DNA of 64,000 nucleotides from Rubrivivax sp. (GTDB lineage: Bacteria > Pseudomonadota > Gammaproteobacteria > Burkholderiales > Burkholderiaceae_C). Below the pieces are notes generated by a model that worked only from the letters and a program-made list of their open reading frames with translations, ran no database searches and was not told where the DNA came from. Position numbers and translations under genes: made by a program. Where the stretch lies: assembly GCA_027485165.1 (NCBI GenBank), contig JAIXRN010000097.1, forward strand, positions 34,725-98,724. The letters run 5' to 3'. Shown piece by piece: positions 1 through 7,952 of this stretch (within the stretch, counting starts at the first letter, position 1; the number at the start of each line of letters is the position of its first letter).

Positions 1-217
1 CGGCCTGCTGGCCGGCGTCTCGCGCCAGCGCGCCCACCGGGCCCTGCACGCGCTGGAACGCGCCGGGCTGCTGCGCGTGGAATTCGGTGGCGTCACCGTG
101 CTGGACCTGCCGGCGCTGCGCCAGCACACCGACACCGGGCCAGCGCCGGGGCCCTCGATGCCGTCTGGCGCATCGCCGGCGGCGGCACGCCAGGAAGCAC
201 AGCGCCGGATGGCGTAG
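1..217 (+). CDS. Crp/Fnr-type regulator, C-terminal part (partial at window edge)
   Basis: The reading frame is open from the first bases and stops with TAG at 215-217, so only about 71 C-terminal residues are present. They begin with a helix-turn-helix of the Crp/Fnr kind (GVSRQRAHRALHALERAGL, the recognition helix) followed by the small beta wing (EFGGVTVLDLPAL). This is the DNA-binding end of a transcription regulator; the effector domain lies outside the window. The tail after the wing is Ala/Pro-rich and probably disordered. The ligand and targets cannot be told. It resembles the wHTH parts of the two regulators at 44.1-45.7 kb. Confidence 0.75.
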   Translation, partial: GLLAGVSRQRAHRALHALERAGLLRVEFGGVTVLDLPALRQHTDTGPAPGPSMPSGASPAAARQEAQRRMA

Positions 218-316
218 CCTCCAGCGCCATGCCACTGCCGCACCCCACCTGCACATGAGCCTGCCGCGCCGCGTCCAGGCATTCATCCCGCTGCGCGCAG
301 CGCTCAGGGGCGCACG

Positions 317-970
317 GTGACGGCTCTGCTGGCTGGCGCCACGGGCCTGGTGGGGCGCGAACTGGCCCGCCACTGGACCGGCCCGGGCGACCTGCTGCTG
401 CTGCTGCGCCGGCCCGCTGGCGCGCCCAGCGGCCCGCGCCTGCGGTCGCTGCAGGTGGACTATGCCGCCCTGCCCGGGCCGCCCGACTTGCCAGTGGCGC
501 AAGAAGCCTTCTGCTGCCTGGGCACGACGATCGCCCAGGCTGGGTCGCAGGCAGCGTTCCGCGCCGTCGACTTCGACGCCGTGCTGGCCTTTGCGCGCGC
601 TGCGCAAGCCGCAGGCGTGCGGCGCTTCGGCCTGGTCTCGGCCCTGGGGGCAGACCCTGCCGCGCGCGGCTTCTACCCGCGCGTGAAGGGCCAGGCCGAA
701 GCGGCGCTGGCCGAACTGGGCTTCGACAGCCTGGTGCTGGCCCGGCCTTCACTGCTGGCCGGCGACCGCAGCCTGCTGGGCCAGCCCGCACGCCCCGGTG
801 AACGCCTGGCGCTGGCCGTGGCCACGCCGCTGGGCCGGCTCGTGCCGGCGGCCTGGCGGCCGATCCCGGCGGCCTTTGTGGCCCGTTCGCTGCTGCGTGC
901 CGTGCGCGAAGGTCGGCCCGGCATGCGGGTGCTGACATCGGCCGAGATGCACAGCCTGGGCAGCCCTTGA
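317..970 (+). CDS. NAD(P)-binding Rossmann-fold oxidoreductase/epimerase-like protein
   Basis: 217 residues starting at GTG 317, with a purine-rich CAGGGGCG in front. The N-terminus carries the dinucleotide-binding motif GATGLVG (residues 7-13), and a Y-x3-K pair (Y120, K124, in YPRVKGQ) sits where atypical short-chain dehydrogenases have their catalytic Tyr/Lys. The arrangement LVSALGADP before it is typical of small HTATIP2/YbjT-like atypical SDR proteins. The substrate is unknown. It is transcribed in the same direction as the Crp/Fnr gene, 99 bases after its stop. Family assignment is sure, function is not. Confidence 0.8.
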   Translation: MTALLAGATGLVGRELARHWTGPGDLLLLLRRPAGAPSGPRLRSLQVDYAALPGPPDLPVAQEAFCCLGTTIAQAGSQAAFRAVDFDAVLAFARAAQAAGVRRFGLVSALGADPAARGFYPRVKGQAEAALAELGFDSLVLARPSLLAGDRSLLGQPARPGERLALAVATPLGRLVPAAWRPIPAAFVARSLLRAVREGRPGMRVLTSAEMHSLGSP

Positions 971-1045
971 ACTGACCTGTCCAAGCCGCCGCAGCGGGCG
1001 CGGCGGGCGGGTGGGGCGGGGCCGAGAGCCTGCGCGGCGCGCAGC

Positions 1046-1087
1046 CGCCCAATCCCCCAAGAGGGGGGAAAAGCCCCCCATTGGGGT
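1046..1087. repeat. REP-like nested palindromic element
   Basis: The gap between the oxidoreductase and the S9 peptidase holds interlocking inverted repeats: CCCAAT (1048-1053) pairs with ATTGGG (1080-1085), and inside it CCCCC/GGGGG and GGGGGG/CCCCCC arms can pair in alternative ways. It has no T-run, so it is not a classic terminator. Short palindromes of this kind are common intergenic repeats in Burkholderiales. A related but different palindromic element occurs inside dnaE2 near 8486-8556. Confidence 0.5.
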
Positions 1088-1157
1088 CGACCGGGATCGG
1101 CCGCACCGGGCCCCAGGGCTAGCATCTAACGAACGAACTACGCATCAGGAAGGCGAC

Positions 1158-3209
1158 ATGCCAGGTATCCCCATCCGTCCAGGTCACGGTCTCCGTTCTG
1201 CCCGCGCCACAGCTGTCTCGCTGCTGGCCGGCTTCGCCTTTGGTCTGGCTTTCGCGCAGGGCAAAGCCGAGCCCGATGTCGCACCGCCCGTGCCGCAGGC
1301 GGTGCCCTACTTCAACGCGCCGCGCATCGCGCACGTCCAGGTGTCGCCATCGAACACGCATGCCGCCTTCCTGTGGGTCGGCAAAGAAGGCGAGCGGCTG
1401 CTGGCCGTGATCGACCTGAGCAACCCGAAGGACGTGCGCACGCTGGCTGGCTCGCGCACCCTGGGCGTGCAGCGTTTCCACTGGGTGAATGACCGCCGTC
1501 TGGTGTTCGACCTCGAACCGCCCACCCTGGAATTCTATGAAGGCGAAGCCGGCACCTTCGCCATCGACATCGACGGCAAGCGCCAGCAGCTGCTGGTGCT
1601 GTGGACGCGTGAGGCCCGGCAGGAACTGGGCACATCGATGCGCACCCGGGTGCTGCCCTACGGCTGGGCGTTTTACAGGGCGCTGGCCGGCCGCGGCGAC
1701 CAGGCCCTGTTCTACCAGGTGGACGGCATTGCGTCGGGCCAGCGCCTGATCCGGTCCATCGCCCGGCTGAATACCGAAACCGGTGGCCTCGAGCGCGTCA
1801 GCGAGGGCATGCCCGACGACGCCATCAGCCACGTCACCGACGCCGCTGGCGACCTGCGCATCGTCGTCACCGAAAGCGGCGGCCGGGGCCGCGTCCACTT
1901 CCGCGCGCCGGGCTCGCGCGCCTGGGAAGTGATCGAAGACCTGCCGATGCTGGACGGCAACCGCATGTTCCCGCTCTACATCGAGGCCGACGGCAGCTGG
2001 ATCGTGCGCAGCCGCCGCGGGCGCGAGACCGATGCCCTGTTCGTCTTCGACCCGAAGGCCCGCAAGCTCGACCCCGAACCGCTGGCCGCGGTGGCCGGCT
2101 TCGACGTTGACGGCGGCCTTGAAACCGATGCCGTCAAGCAAACGGTGGTGGGCGTGCACATCCTGACCGCGCGGCCGCAGACGGTGTGGTTCGATGAACG
2201 CCTGGGGCAGCTGCAGAAGGCCATCGACAGTGTGCTGCCCGGGCGCATGAACAAGCTGCTGTGCGGCGACTGCCTCACGGCGCAGCGCTTCGTCGTGCAT
2301 TCACAGAGCGACCGCATGCCAGGCGAGTACTTCGTCTTCGATGCCCAGGCCAAACGGCTGACCGCCATCGCGCAGCGGGTGCCAGGCCTGCCGGAAGCAT
2401 CGCAGGGCCGGCGCAGCTTTCACCGCGTGGCCGCGCGCGACGGCCTGAGCCTGCCCGTGGTGGTGACGCACCCGGTGGGCGTGGCGCCGACGACACCGCG
2501 CCCGCTGGTGGTGCTGGTGCACGGCGGCCCGCATCTGCGCGGCAGCTCGCTGGCCTGGGACAACGAGGCGCAGTTCCTGGCCGCGCGCGGCTACCGCGTG
2601 CTGGAAGTGGAATACCGCGGCTCCACCGGCTTTGGCGACCAGCATTTCCGCGCCGGCTTCAAGCAGTGGGGCCAGGCCATGCAGGACGACCTGGCCGACG
2701 CCGTGGCCTGGGCCGTGCGCGAAAAGATGGGTGAGCCCGGCCGCGCCTGCATCGTGGGCGGCAGCTACGGTGGCTATGCGGCACTGATGGGGCCGGTGCG
2801 ACACCCGGACCTGTACCGCTGCGCCGCCAGCCTGAACGGCGTCACCGACCTCACCAAGTTGTTCAGTCGCTTCTGGACCGACATCCCCGAGCGCTACCGC
2901 CACCACAGCTTCAACGAGACGCTGGGCGACCCGGTGGCGGACAAGGCGATGCTGGAGCGCTTTTCGCCCATCAACCGGGTTGCCGACATCAAGGTGCCGG
3001 TGCTGGTGACCCTGGGTGCCCAGGACACGCGTGTCGACCCCGCGCATTCGCGCCGCTTCGTCGCCGCGGCGCGTGCTGCCGGAGTGGCCGTGGCGTCGCA
3101 TGAATACGTGGGCGAAGGCCACGGGCTGCAACTGGTGGAAAACCGCGTCGACCATGCCGAACGGCTGGCGCAGTTTCTGCAGATCCACCTGCCGCCTGGC
3201 AAGCCCTGA
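1158..3209 (+). CDS. S9 family prolyl oligopeptidase-type serine peptidase, secreted
   Basis: 683 residues. The ATG at 1158 is chosen because AGGAAGG lies a few bases upstream and the product then starts with a signal peptide (basic stretch, then a hydrophobic core SLLAGFAFGLAFA, cleavage near AFAQG). The first about 400 residues are WD-like beta-propeller sequence; the last about 250 are the alpha/beta-hydrolase catalytic domain. The triad is visible: S536 in GGSYGGY, D623 in GAQDTRVD and H655 in EGHGLQL. The HGGPH oxyanion motif precedes it. Family members cleave oligopeptides, often as dipeptidyl or acylaminoacyl peptidases; the signal suggests a periplasmic site. It converges with the dioxygenase gene, leaving only 11 bases between stops. 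Confidence 0.92.
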   Translation: MPGIPIRPGHGLRSARATAVSLLAGFAFGLAFAQGKAEPDVAPPVPQAVPYFNAPRIAHVQVSPSNTHAAFLWVGKEGERLLAVIDLSNPKDVRTLAGSRTLGVQRFHWVNDRRLVFDLEPPTLEFYEGEAGTFAIDIDGKRQQLLVLWTREARQELGTSMRTRVLPYGWAFYRALAGRGDQALFYQVDGIASGQRLIRSIARLNTETGGLERVSEGMPDDAISHVTDAAGDLRIVVTESGGRGRVHFRAPGSRAWEVIEDLPMLDGNRMFPLYIEADGSWIVRSRRGRETDALFVFDPKARKLDPEPLAAVAGFDVDGGLETDAVKQTVVGVHILTARPQTVWFDERLGQLQKAIDSVLPGRMNKLLCGDCLTAQRFVVHSQSDRMPGEYFVFDAQAKRLTAIAQRVPGLPEASQGRRSFHRVAARDGLSLPVVVTHPVGVAPTTPRPLVVLVHGGPHLRGSSLAWDNEAQFLAARGYRVLEVEYRGSTGFGDQHFRAGFKQWGQAMQDDLADAVAWAVREKMGEPGRACIVGGSYGGYAALMGPVRHPDLYRCAASLNGVTDLTKLFSRFWTDIPERYRHHSFNETLGDPVADKAMLERFSPINRVADIKVPVLVTLGAQDTRVDPAHSRRFVAAARAAGVAVASHEYVGEGHGLQLVENRVDHAERLAQFLQIHLPPGKP

Positions 3210-3220
3210 AGGGCGCCTGG

Positions 3221-4087
3221 CTAGACGAACACCCCCTGCCGCAGCCACTTCGTGGCCACCCACTTTTCACCCGCTGTCACGGGCGCGCCACCATGCAGGG
3301 TGCGGGTGCTGGGGTGGGCGCGGTCGTAGCTGAAGAAGACGGCATTGCCGCGCACCGGGCCCACTTCCAGCCCGACATCGGGGAAGGTCGTGGCACCGCC
3401 GCCTTCAGGCGTGTTCAGGTACATCACCAGGGTGCCCACGCGCTGGCCACCCCGTTCCAGGATCTTGGCCGTGCCGGGGTGTACCGGGTCGAAGTAGTCG
3501 TGGTGCGGGCGGTATTCCGCGCCCGGCCGGTAGCGCAGGATCTGCAGGCCTTCGCCGTGGTTCACGGGCCAGCGCAGCAGGCCGGCAATGCGGGCTTCGA
3601 TGCGGGTGATGAGTGCCGTTTCGCCGCGCTCGAAAAACATGCCGTCGCTGGTGCGCGAGGCATTGACTTCGTCGCCACCGGTGGCGTTGTCGACCGTCTT
3701 GCTGCGTTCCAGACGCGGGCGCGACAGGGCCATGAGTTCTTCGCACTCGGTGTCGGTCAGCAGGCCGCCGAAGACGATCACGCGCGGGTGGCGCATGGTG
3801 GTCAGCAGGCGCACGGGGTGGCCTTCGATGTGCAGCACGGTGGGCGCGTCGCCCAGCGCCGGCTCGGGCAGCGGGGTGGCGGCGCCCAAGGGCACCACGC
3901 TGGCCGCGGGGCGCAGTTCGGCCAGGCGTTCGCTCAGCGTCTGTTCCAGCGCGGCGATGGCCACTTCCTCGCCCCAGCCGCTGGCCTTCATGGCCTGCAG
4001 CACGTCTTCAGGTCGGCAGCCGGCTTCAGCCTGGGCCACGATCCAGCGGCGCAGCTCGGGGGTGATGGTCTGGGCGAGAGCGGTCAT
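3221..4087 (-). CDS. Prolyl 4-hydroxylase-like 2OG-Fe(II) oxygenase
   Basis: 288 residues from ATG 4087. The C-terminal half is a P4Hc double-stranded beta helix: iron ligands H195 or H196 with D197 (HHDYFD) and H265 (TLHGG), and the 2-oxoglutarate-binding lysine K275 (GEKWVATKW). Strand motifs ILRYRPGAEY, LVMYLN and GNAVFF are typical. The N-terminal about 60 residues are helical, with a possible UBA-like stretch (AGCRPEDVLQAMKASGW). The enzyme would hydroxylate a proline or a similar residue in a protein or peptide; the target is unknown. An upstream extension in the same frame has no start signal, so it was not used. Confidence 0.9.
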   Translation of the reverse strand: MTALAQTITPELRRWIVAQAEAGCRPEDVLQAMKASGWGEEVAIAALEQTLSERLAELRPAASVVPLGAATPLPEPALGDAPTVLHIEGHPVRLLTTMRHPRVIVFGGLLTDTECEELMALSRPRLERSKTVDNATGGDEVNASRTSDGMFFERGETALITRIEARIAGLLRWPVNHGEGLQILRYRPGAEYRPHHDYFDPVHPGTAKILERGGQRVGTLVMYLNTPEGGGATTFPDVGLEVGPVRGNAVFFSYDRAHPSTRTLHGGAPVTAGEKWVATKWLRQGVFV

Positions 4088-4091
4088 GCGC

Positions 4092-4886
4092 TTATTTTGA
4101 TGCGACCGGCACGCGCCGGCGGAACACCAGCCGGTCGGGTTCGCAGGCCCCGGGCGCCAGTGCATAGCCTTCGCTGGCAAAGCTTTCCAGCGCCTTCAGG
4201 CCGCGGGCGCGCTGCTGCACCGCGTGGCGGGCCATCAGCCCGCGCGCACGCTTGGCGAAGAAGCTGATGACCTTGTAGCGGCCGTCCTTCCAGTCTTCGA
4301 ACACGCAGTCCACCACGCGCGCCTGCAGCGCCGGTCGCAGGGCCACGCGCGCGTATTCGACCGAAGCCAGGTTGACGACGATGCGGCTGCGTTCGCTGGC
4401 CAGGCGCTGGTTCAGGTGCTCGGCCACGGTGTCGCCCCACCAGGCGTACAGGTCGCGTCCGCGCGGGTTGGCCAGTGCGGTGCCCATTTCCAGCCGGTAG
4501 GGCTGCAGCTTGTCCAGCGGGCGCAGGGCGCCGTACAGGCCCGACAGCAGCACCAGGTGCTGTTGCGCCCAGTCCAGGTCGGCGGTGCCCAGGCTGCTGG
4601 CGTCCAGGCCGCCGTAGACGTCGCCGTCGAAGGCCAGCACCGCGGGCTTGCTGTTGCCGGGCGTGGCTTCGGGCTGCCAGGCCTGGTAGCGCGTGGCGTT
4701 CAGTTCGGCCAGTGGGGCCGACAGGTCCATCAGCGCCGAGATGTCGGCCGGCGACTTTCTCTTCAGCAGGTCGATCAGTTCGGCCGCCTGCGGCACAAAC
4801 AGCGGGTCGGTGGCGCGGCGCAGCACCGGGCGGGGCACGGGGCGCTCGTAGTCCAGGGTCTTGGCGGGTGACAGCAGGAACAGCAT
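4092..4886 (-). CDS. yaaA: Peroxide stress protein YaaA (DUF328/UPF0246)
   Basis: 264 residues, the usual YaaA length. The N-terminus MLFLLSPAKTL is the family hallmark, and further conserved blocks are present: AVLAFDGDVYGGLDA, LSGLYGALRPLD, YRLEMG and FFAKRARGLMAR. In E. coli YaaA is induced by OxyR and lowers intracellular free iron during peroxide stress. The gene stops 4 bases before the dioxygenase start on the same strand, so the two may be co-transcribed, which would pair an iron-limiting stress protein with an iron-dependent oxygenase; that link is inference. Confidence 0.93.
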   Translation of the reverse strand: MLFLLSPAKTLDYERPVPRPVLRRATDPLFVPQAAELIDLLKRKSPADISALMDLSAPLAELNATRYQAWQPEATPGNSKPAVLAFDGDVYGGLDASSLGTADLDWAQQHLVLLSGLYGALRPLDKLQPYRLEMGTALANPRGRDLYAWWGDTVAEHLNQRLASERSRIVVNLASVEYARVALRPALQARVVDCVFEDWKDGRYKVISFFAKRARGLMARHAVQQRARGLKALESFASEGYALAPGACEPDRLVFRRRVPVASK

Positions 4887-4971
4887 GCGGTGCTCAGGGC
4901 GGTGGGGTCGGTTTCACGCCAGGCGGCGGGGTGGGCAGGCGTGCGGCTGGCGCCAGCACCTGGCGACGGGC

Positions 4972-5679
4972 TCAGCCGTCCTGCGCCTGCGCGCCAGCCG
5001 CCGCCCCCATGGCGGCCTGCCAGGTGCGCAGCGGGATGTGGCTGGTCAGCCGGTGCAGGGCGCAGTCGATCAGGGCCGGGTGCAGTTCATGCCCCACGCC
5101 TTCGGCGATGTCCAGCGTGGCGTCGCCCTGCAGCGCGGCCAGGTGTTCCAGCGCGTCGCGCGAGCCCTGGGCGGGAATCACCCGGTCAGCGCCGCCATGA
5201 AACAGATGGATGGTGGTGTGGCGCGGCGCGGCCAGCGGCACTTCGGCGTAGCGGCCGCCGAAGGCCAGCACGCGGCCGCACAGCCCGTCGTCCAGGCTGG
5301 CCAGGGCCAGCGACACGATGGCGCCCTGCGAAAACCCGCCCAGGCACGTGGCGGCCCGCCCCACCCCCAGGCGCTGCTGCTGCGCCTGCACCCACTGGTG
5401 CAGGGCTGGCAGCGCGGCGGCCACGCGGGCTGGCCAGTTTGCGTCGTTCAGGCCTTCGATGTCGTACCACTGGCGCCCGCCCGGGCTGGGCCGGCCGATG
5501 ATGGAAGCACCGGCCTGCAAGGGCGAATCGGGCGCGATCACCGCCGCCTGCGGGAACTGCTGGCGCAGCGCCTGCGCCAGCGGCGCCAGGTGGGTGGCAT
5601 AACTGCCCCAGCCGTGCAGCAGCAGGATCAGTTGTTGCGGGGCGCCGGCGGCGGGCAGCCATTCGATGGGCAATTGCAT
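4972..5679 (-). CDS. Phospholipase/carboxylesterase-type alpha/beta hydrolase (YpfH-like esterase)
   Basis: 235 residues. It opens with the oxyanion-hole strand LILLLHGWGS and has a complete catalytic triad: nucleophile S117 in GGFSQGA, D165 in HGGADRVIP and H197 in GVGHELHP. The size and the GFSQG elbow match the phospholipase/carboxylesterase family (E. coli YpfH), cytosolic esterases for short acyl esters. No signal peptide is visible. It is followed by yaaA on the same strand after an 85-base gap. The natural substrate cannot be read from sequence. Confidence 0.88.
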   Translation of the reverse strand: MQLPIEWLPAAGAPQQLILLLHGWGSYATHLAPLAQALRQQFPQAAVIAPDSPLQAGASIIGRPSPGGRQWYDIEGLNDANWPARVAAALPALHQWVQAQQQRLGVGRAATCLGGFSQGAIVSLALASLDDGLCGRVLAFGGRYAEVPLAAPRHTTIHLFHGGADRVIPAQGSRDALEHLAALQGDATLDIAEGVGHELHPALIDCALHRLTSHIPLRTWQAAMGAAAGAQAQDG

Positions 5680-5718
5680 GCCAAGGATTGTCCCGCAGCG
5701 CCCGCCGCGGCGCTGGGC

Positions 5719-7173
5719 TCAAGGCATCGGCCCCAGGGTGCGGCGCAGGAAATCGAAGCTCTTGCCCCAGGCCTCAGCCTGGGCGCGGGCGTTGGCTTCG
5801 GGTGTGCCGCCGCTCTTGCTGGGGCCGGCGTTGTACTGCGTGGTGGGCGCCCAGCCGCTGCCACCCAGGAAGTGCCCGGCATCGCGGTAGACCAGGGCCA
5901 CGGTCTCGCGGCCCGCGGCGCTGCGCGTGCGGGCGATGTTTTCGGCCATGCCGCCGCTGTCCCAGATCTGGTCGTCGTGGCCGCCCACCACCATCACCGG
6001 CGCGGCAATGTCTTCCACGCGGATGCGTGCCGGCGCCACGCGTTCGGGGTTCGCAGCGCGGCCGGCGTCCTGCGGGCGGCGGATCTTCACTTCGGCGCCA
6101 GTGGCAAAGCCAGCGAATTCCTTGTCGAAGTCCTTGTACGGCACGAAGGGCAGCGGCTGGCCATGCCAGGCGAAGCTGGACCGTTCACCGGGCTTGATGC
6201 CTTCGCCCCAGCCTTCCCAGACCACGTCGCTGGGCACCACAGCCAGGACGCTCTTGATCCAGGGCATGCGGCTGGCGGCCAGCAGGGCGAATTCAGCACC
6301 CTTGCTGGTGCCCACCACGCCAATGCGTTGGGCGTCCACGCCCGGCTGTCTGGCCAGCCAGTCGCGCACGGCGGCCAGGCGGTCGACGGGGATGTCGGCG
6401 AAAGCGCGCGGCAGTTCGGGCACCTCGGGCGGCAGCGAGCCCGCCGGGCCCCATTGCGAGGGCGAGTAGTACGGCAGCGCCAGTACGGCAAAGCCGCGCG
6501 ACGCGTACACCGGGCCGCTGCTGGTGATGGCCGCCCCGCCTTCGCTGCCGCCCAGCAGGATGAGCGCCGGCCGCGGCTTGCTGCCCGGCAGGCTGCTGAA
6601 GACCGCGCCGGGGAAGCCTTCGGCCGGGCGCGAGACGACTTCGGGCAGCGCGCGCTGGAAGCTCAGCGTGCGCGTGGCGAGCGGGGCACCCGGCTGGCCA
6701 GCGGCATCGATGGCACGCACCTCGATCTGCACCTGACCTTCGGCCAGAGCGATGGCGCCAGCAGCCTTGGCGGCCGCGCTGGGCAAGGGCTGCATGGCCC
6801 AGAACAGGCCGCGCAGGTCAGCACCGCTGTAGCTGCCACCCGGCAGAGGCGCGGCAGTGGCCAGGTCCAGGGTGCCGCCGGCACTGGCGCGGTAGCGTGC
6901 CTGTGCGGCATAGGGCCGCTGCGCGCCGGTGAATTCACGCACCGCGCGGCGCGTGGCCACCTGCACTTCTGCCCCTGCGGGCAGGCCGGTGAAACGGATG
7001 GCCAACGGTTCGCCTGCCAGCACGGTGTCGGCTGGTTCCAGCACGATCTGCTGGGCCCAGGCTGGCGTGGCCAACGGCGTGAAAGGGCCGGCCAGAGCGG
7101 CCAGGAAGGCGGCAGATGCCAGGCGGCGGCGGGTGTATGTGGCGCGTTGGGTGTCGAGGCTGCGTTCCATCAT
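5719..7173 (-). CDS. BAAT-family acyl-CoA thioester hydrolase-like protein with Tat-type signal
   Basis: 484 residues from ATG 7173 (AGGAG stands close upstream; a second ATG at 7170 is equally possible). The N-terminus TRRRLA followed by a hydrophobic stretch and ATPAWA fits a twin-arginine signal cleaved near residue 40. Residues about 45-175 form the beta-rich N-terminal domain of acyl-CoA thioesterase/BAAT proteins, and the rest the BAAT C-terminal hydrolase domain. The nucleophile is serine (S290, GTSKGAE), with D400/D401 (GGHDDQIW) and H434 (DAGHFLGGSG). Vertebrate BAAT uses Cys, thioesterases use Ser, so thioesterase or esterase activity is likelier. Export argues against a cytosolic CoA substrate, so the true substrate is open. 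Confidence 0.85.
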   Translation of the reverse strand: MMERSLDTQRATYTRRRLASAAFLAALAGPFTPLATPAWAQQIVLEPADTVLAGEPLAIRFTGLPAGAEVQVATRRAVREFTGAQRPYAAQARYRASAGGTLDLATAAPLPGGSYSGADLRGLFWAMQPLPSAAAKAAGAIALAEGQVQIEVRAIDAAGQPGAPLATRTLSFQRALPEVVSRPAEGFPGAVFSSLPGSKPRPALILLGGSEGGAAITSSGPVYASRGFAVLALPYYSPSQWGPAGSLPPEVPELPRAFADIPVDRLAAVRDWLARQPGVDAQRIGVVGTSKGAEFALLAASRMPWIKSVLAVVPSDVVWEGWGEGIKPGERSSFAWHGQPLPFVPYKDFDKEFAGFATGAEVKIRRPQDAGRAANPERVAPARIRVEDIAAPVMVVGGHDDQIWDSGGMAENIARTRSAAGRETVALVYRDAGHFLGGSGWAPTTQYNAGPSKSGGTPEANARAQAEAWGKSFDFLRRTLGPMP

Positions 7174-7320
7174 CGGCTCCTGCAAGGGCGGGTGTGTCGG
7201 CCGGCGTCGAACTGGACACCAGCGATGACCGCCACATTAGGCGTGCCGGGGCAGCCCGGCCGGCTGCGGGCGACGGATCGCCAGTTCAAGCGACGGGTCG
7301 CCAGAACCCGGGGTCAACTT

Positions 7321-7788
7321 TCAGCCCGCCGGCGCCAGCGACAGCGCCATGAAGGCGCTGTGCGGGTTGTCTTCGTAGTCGGCAAAGGGGCCACAAGGCT
7401 GGAAGCCGAAGCTGGCGTACAGCGCCTTCGCCGGGTCGAACCCGGGGTGGGTGCCGGTTTCCAGGCTCAGCGTGCGGTAGCCGCGCTGCCGGGCCGTGGC
7501 GATGATGTGGGCCAGCAGTGCGCGCCCGGCACCACAGCGGCGCCGCGCGGCCGGGGTGCGCATGGACTTGATCTCACCCTGCAGCGGCGACAGTTCCTTC
7601 AGCGCGCCGCAGCCCAGCAGCAGGTCGTCCTGCCAGGCGGTCCACACGCTGATGCCCGGCGCCTGGAGCTTGCGCAGGTCCAGCGCGAACACCCGGTCGG
7701 CGGGCGACATCTCGTGCATGTGGCGCAGGTGCTCGTGCAGCAGGGCGTGCACCTGCGGGCGCGAAAGGTCGTCGAGTTCGATGCGCAT
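7321..7788 (-). CDS. GNAT family N-acetyltransferase
   Basis: 155 residues. The acetyl-CoA pyrophosphate loop is RRRCGAGRALL, preceded by the strand GEIKSMRTP and followed by YRTLSLETG and the family end motif ALYASFGFQPCGPFADY. This arrangement matches the PhnO/YsnE-like small-molecule or protein acetyltransferases found widely in proteobacteria. It lies between the BAAT-family gene and dnaE2, all on the minus strand but separated by 147 and 164 bases, so a shared transcript is not certain. Acceptor substrate unknown. Confidence 0.85.
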   Translation of the reverse strand: MRIELDDLSRPQVHALLHEHLRHMHEMSPADRVFALDLRKLQAPGISVWTAWQDDLLLGCGALKELSPLQGEIKSMRTPAARRRCGAGRALLAHIIATARQRGYRTLSLETGTHPGFDPAKALYASFGFQPCGPFADYEDNPHSAFMALSLAPAG

Positions 7789-7952
7789 GGCCAGGGCGGG
7801 CGCTGGGCGGCGGGCCGCTCATCGGCGCCGCCCCCAGCGCAGGCATGTAGATGGACAGCGGATCGTGCCGCAGCCGCGTCGCCGCCGGCATACGCCGAAA
7901 GCCGTAGCCGTTCTGGGGCTGGCCCGAGGGTGGGCCCAGGGTCCGTCCGTCC

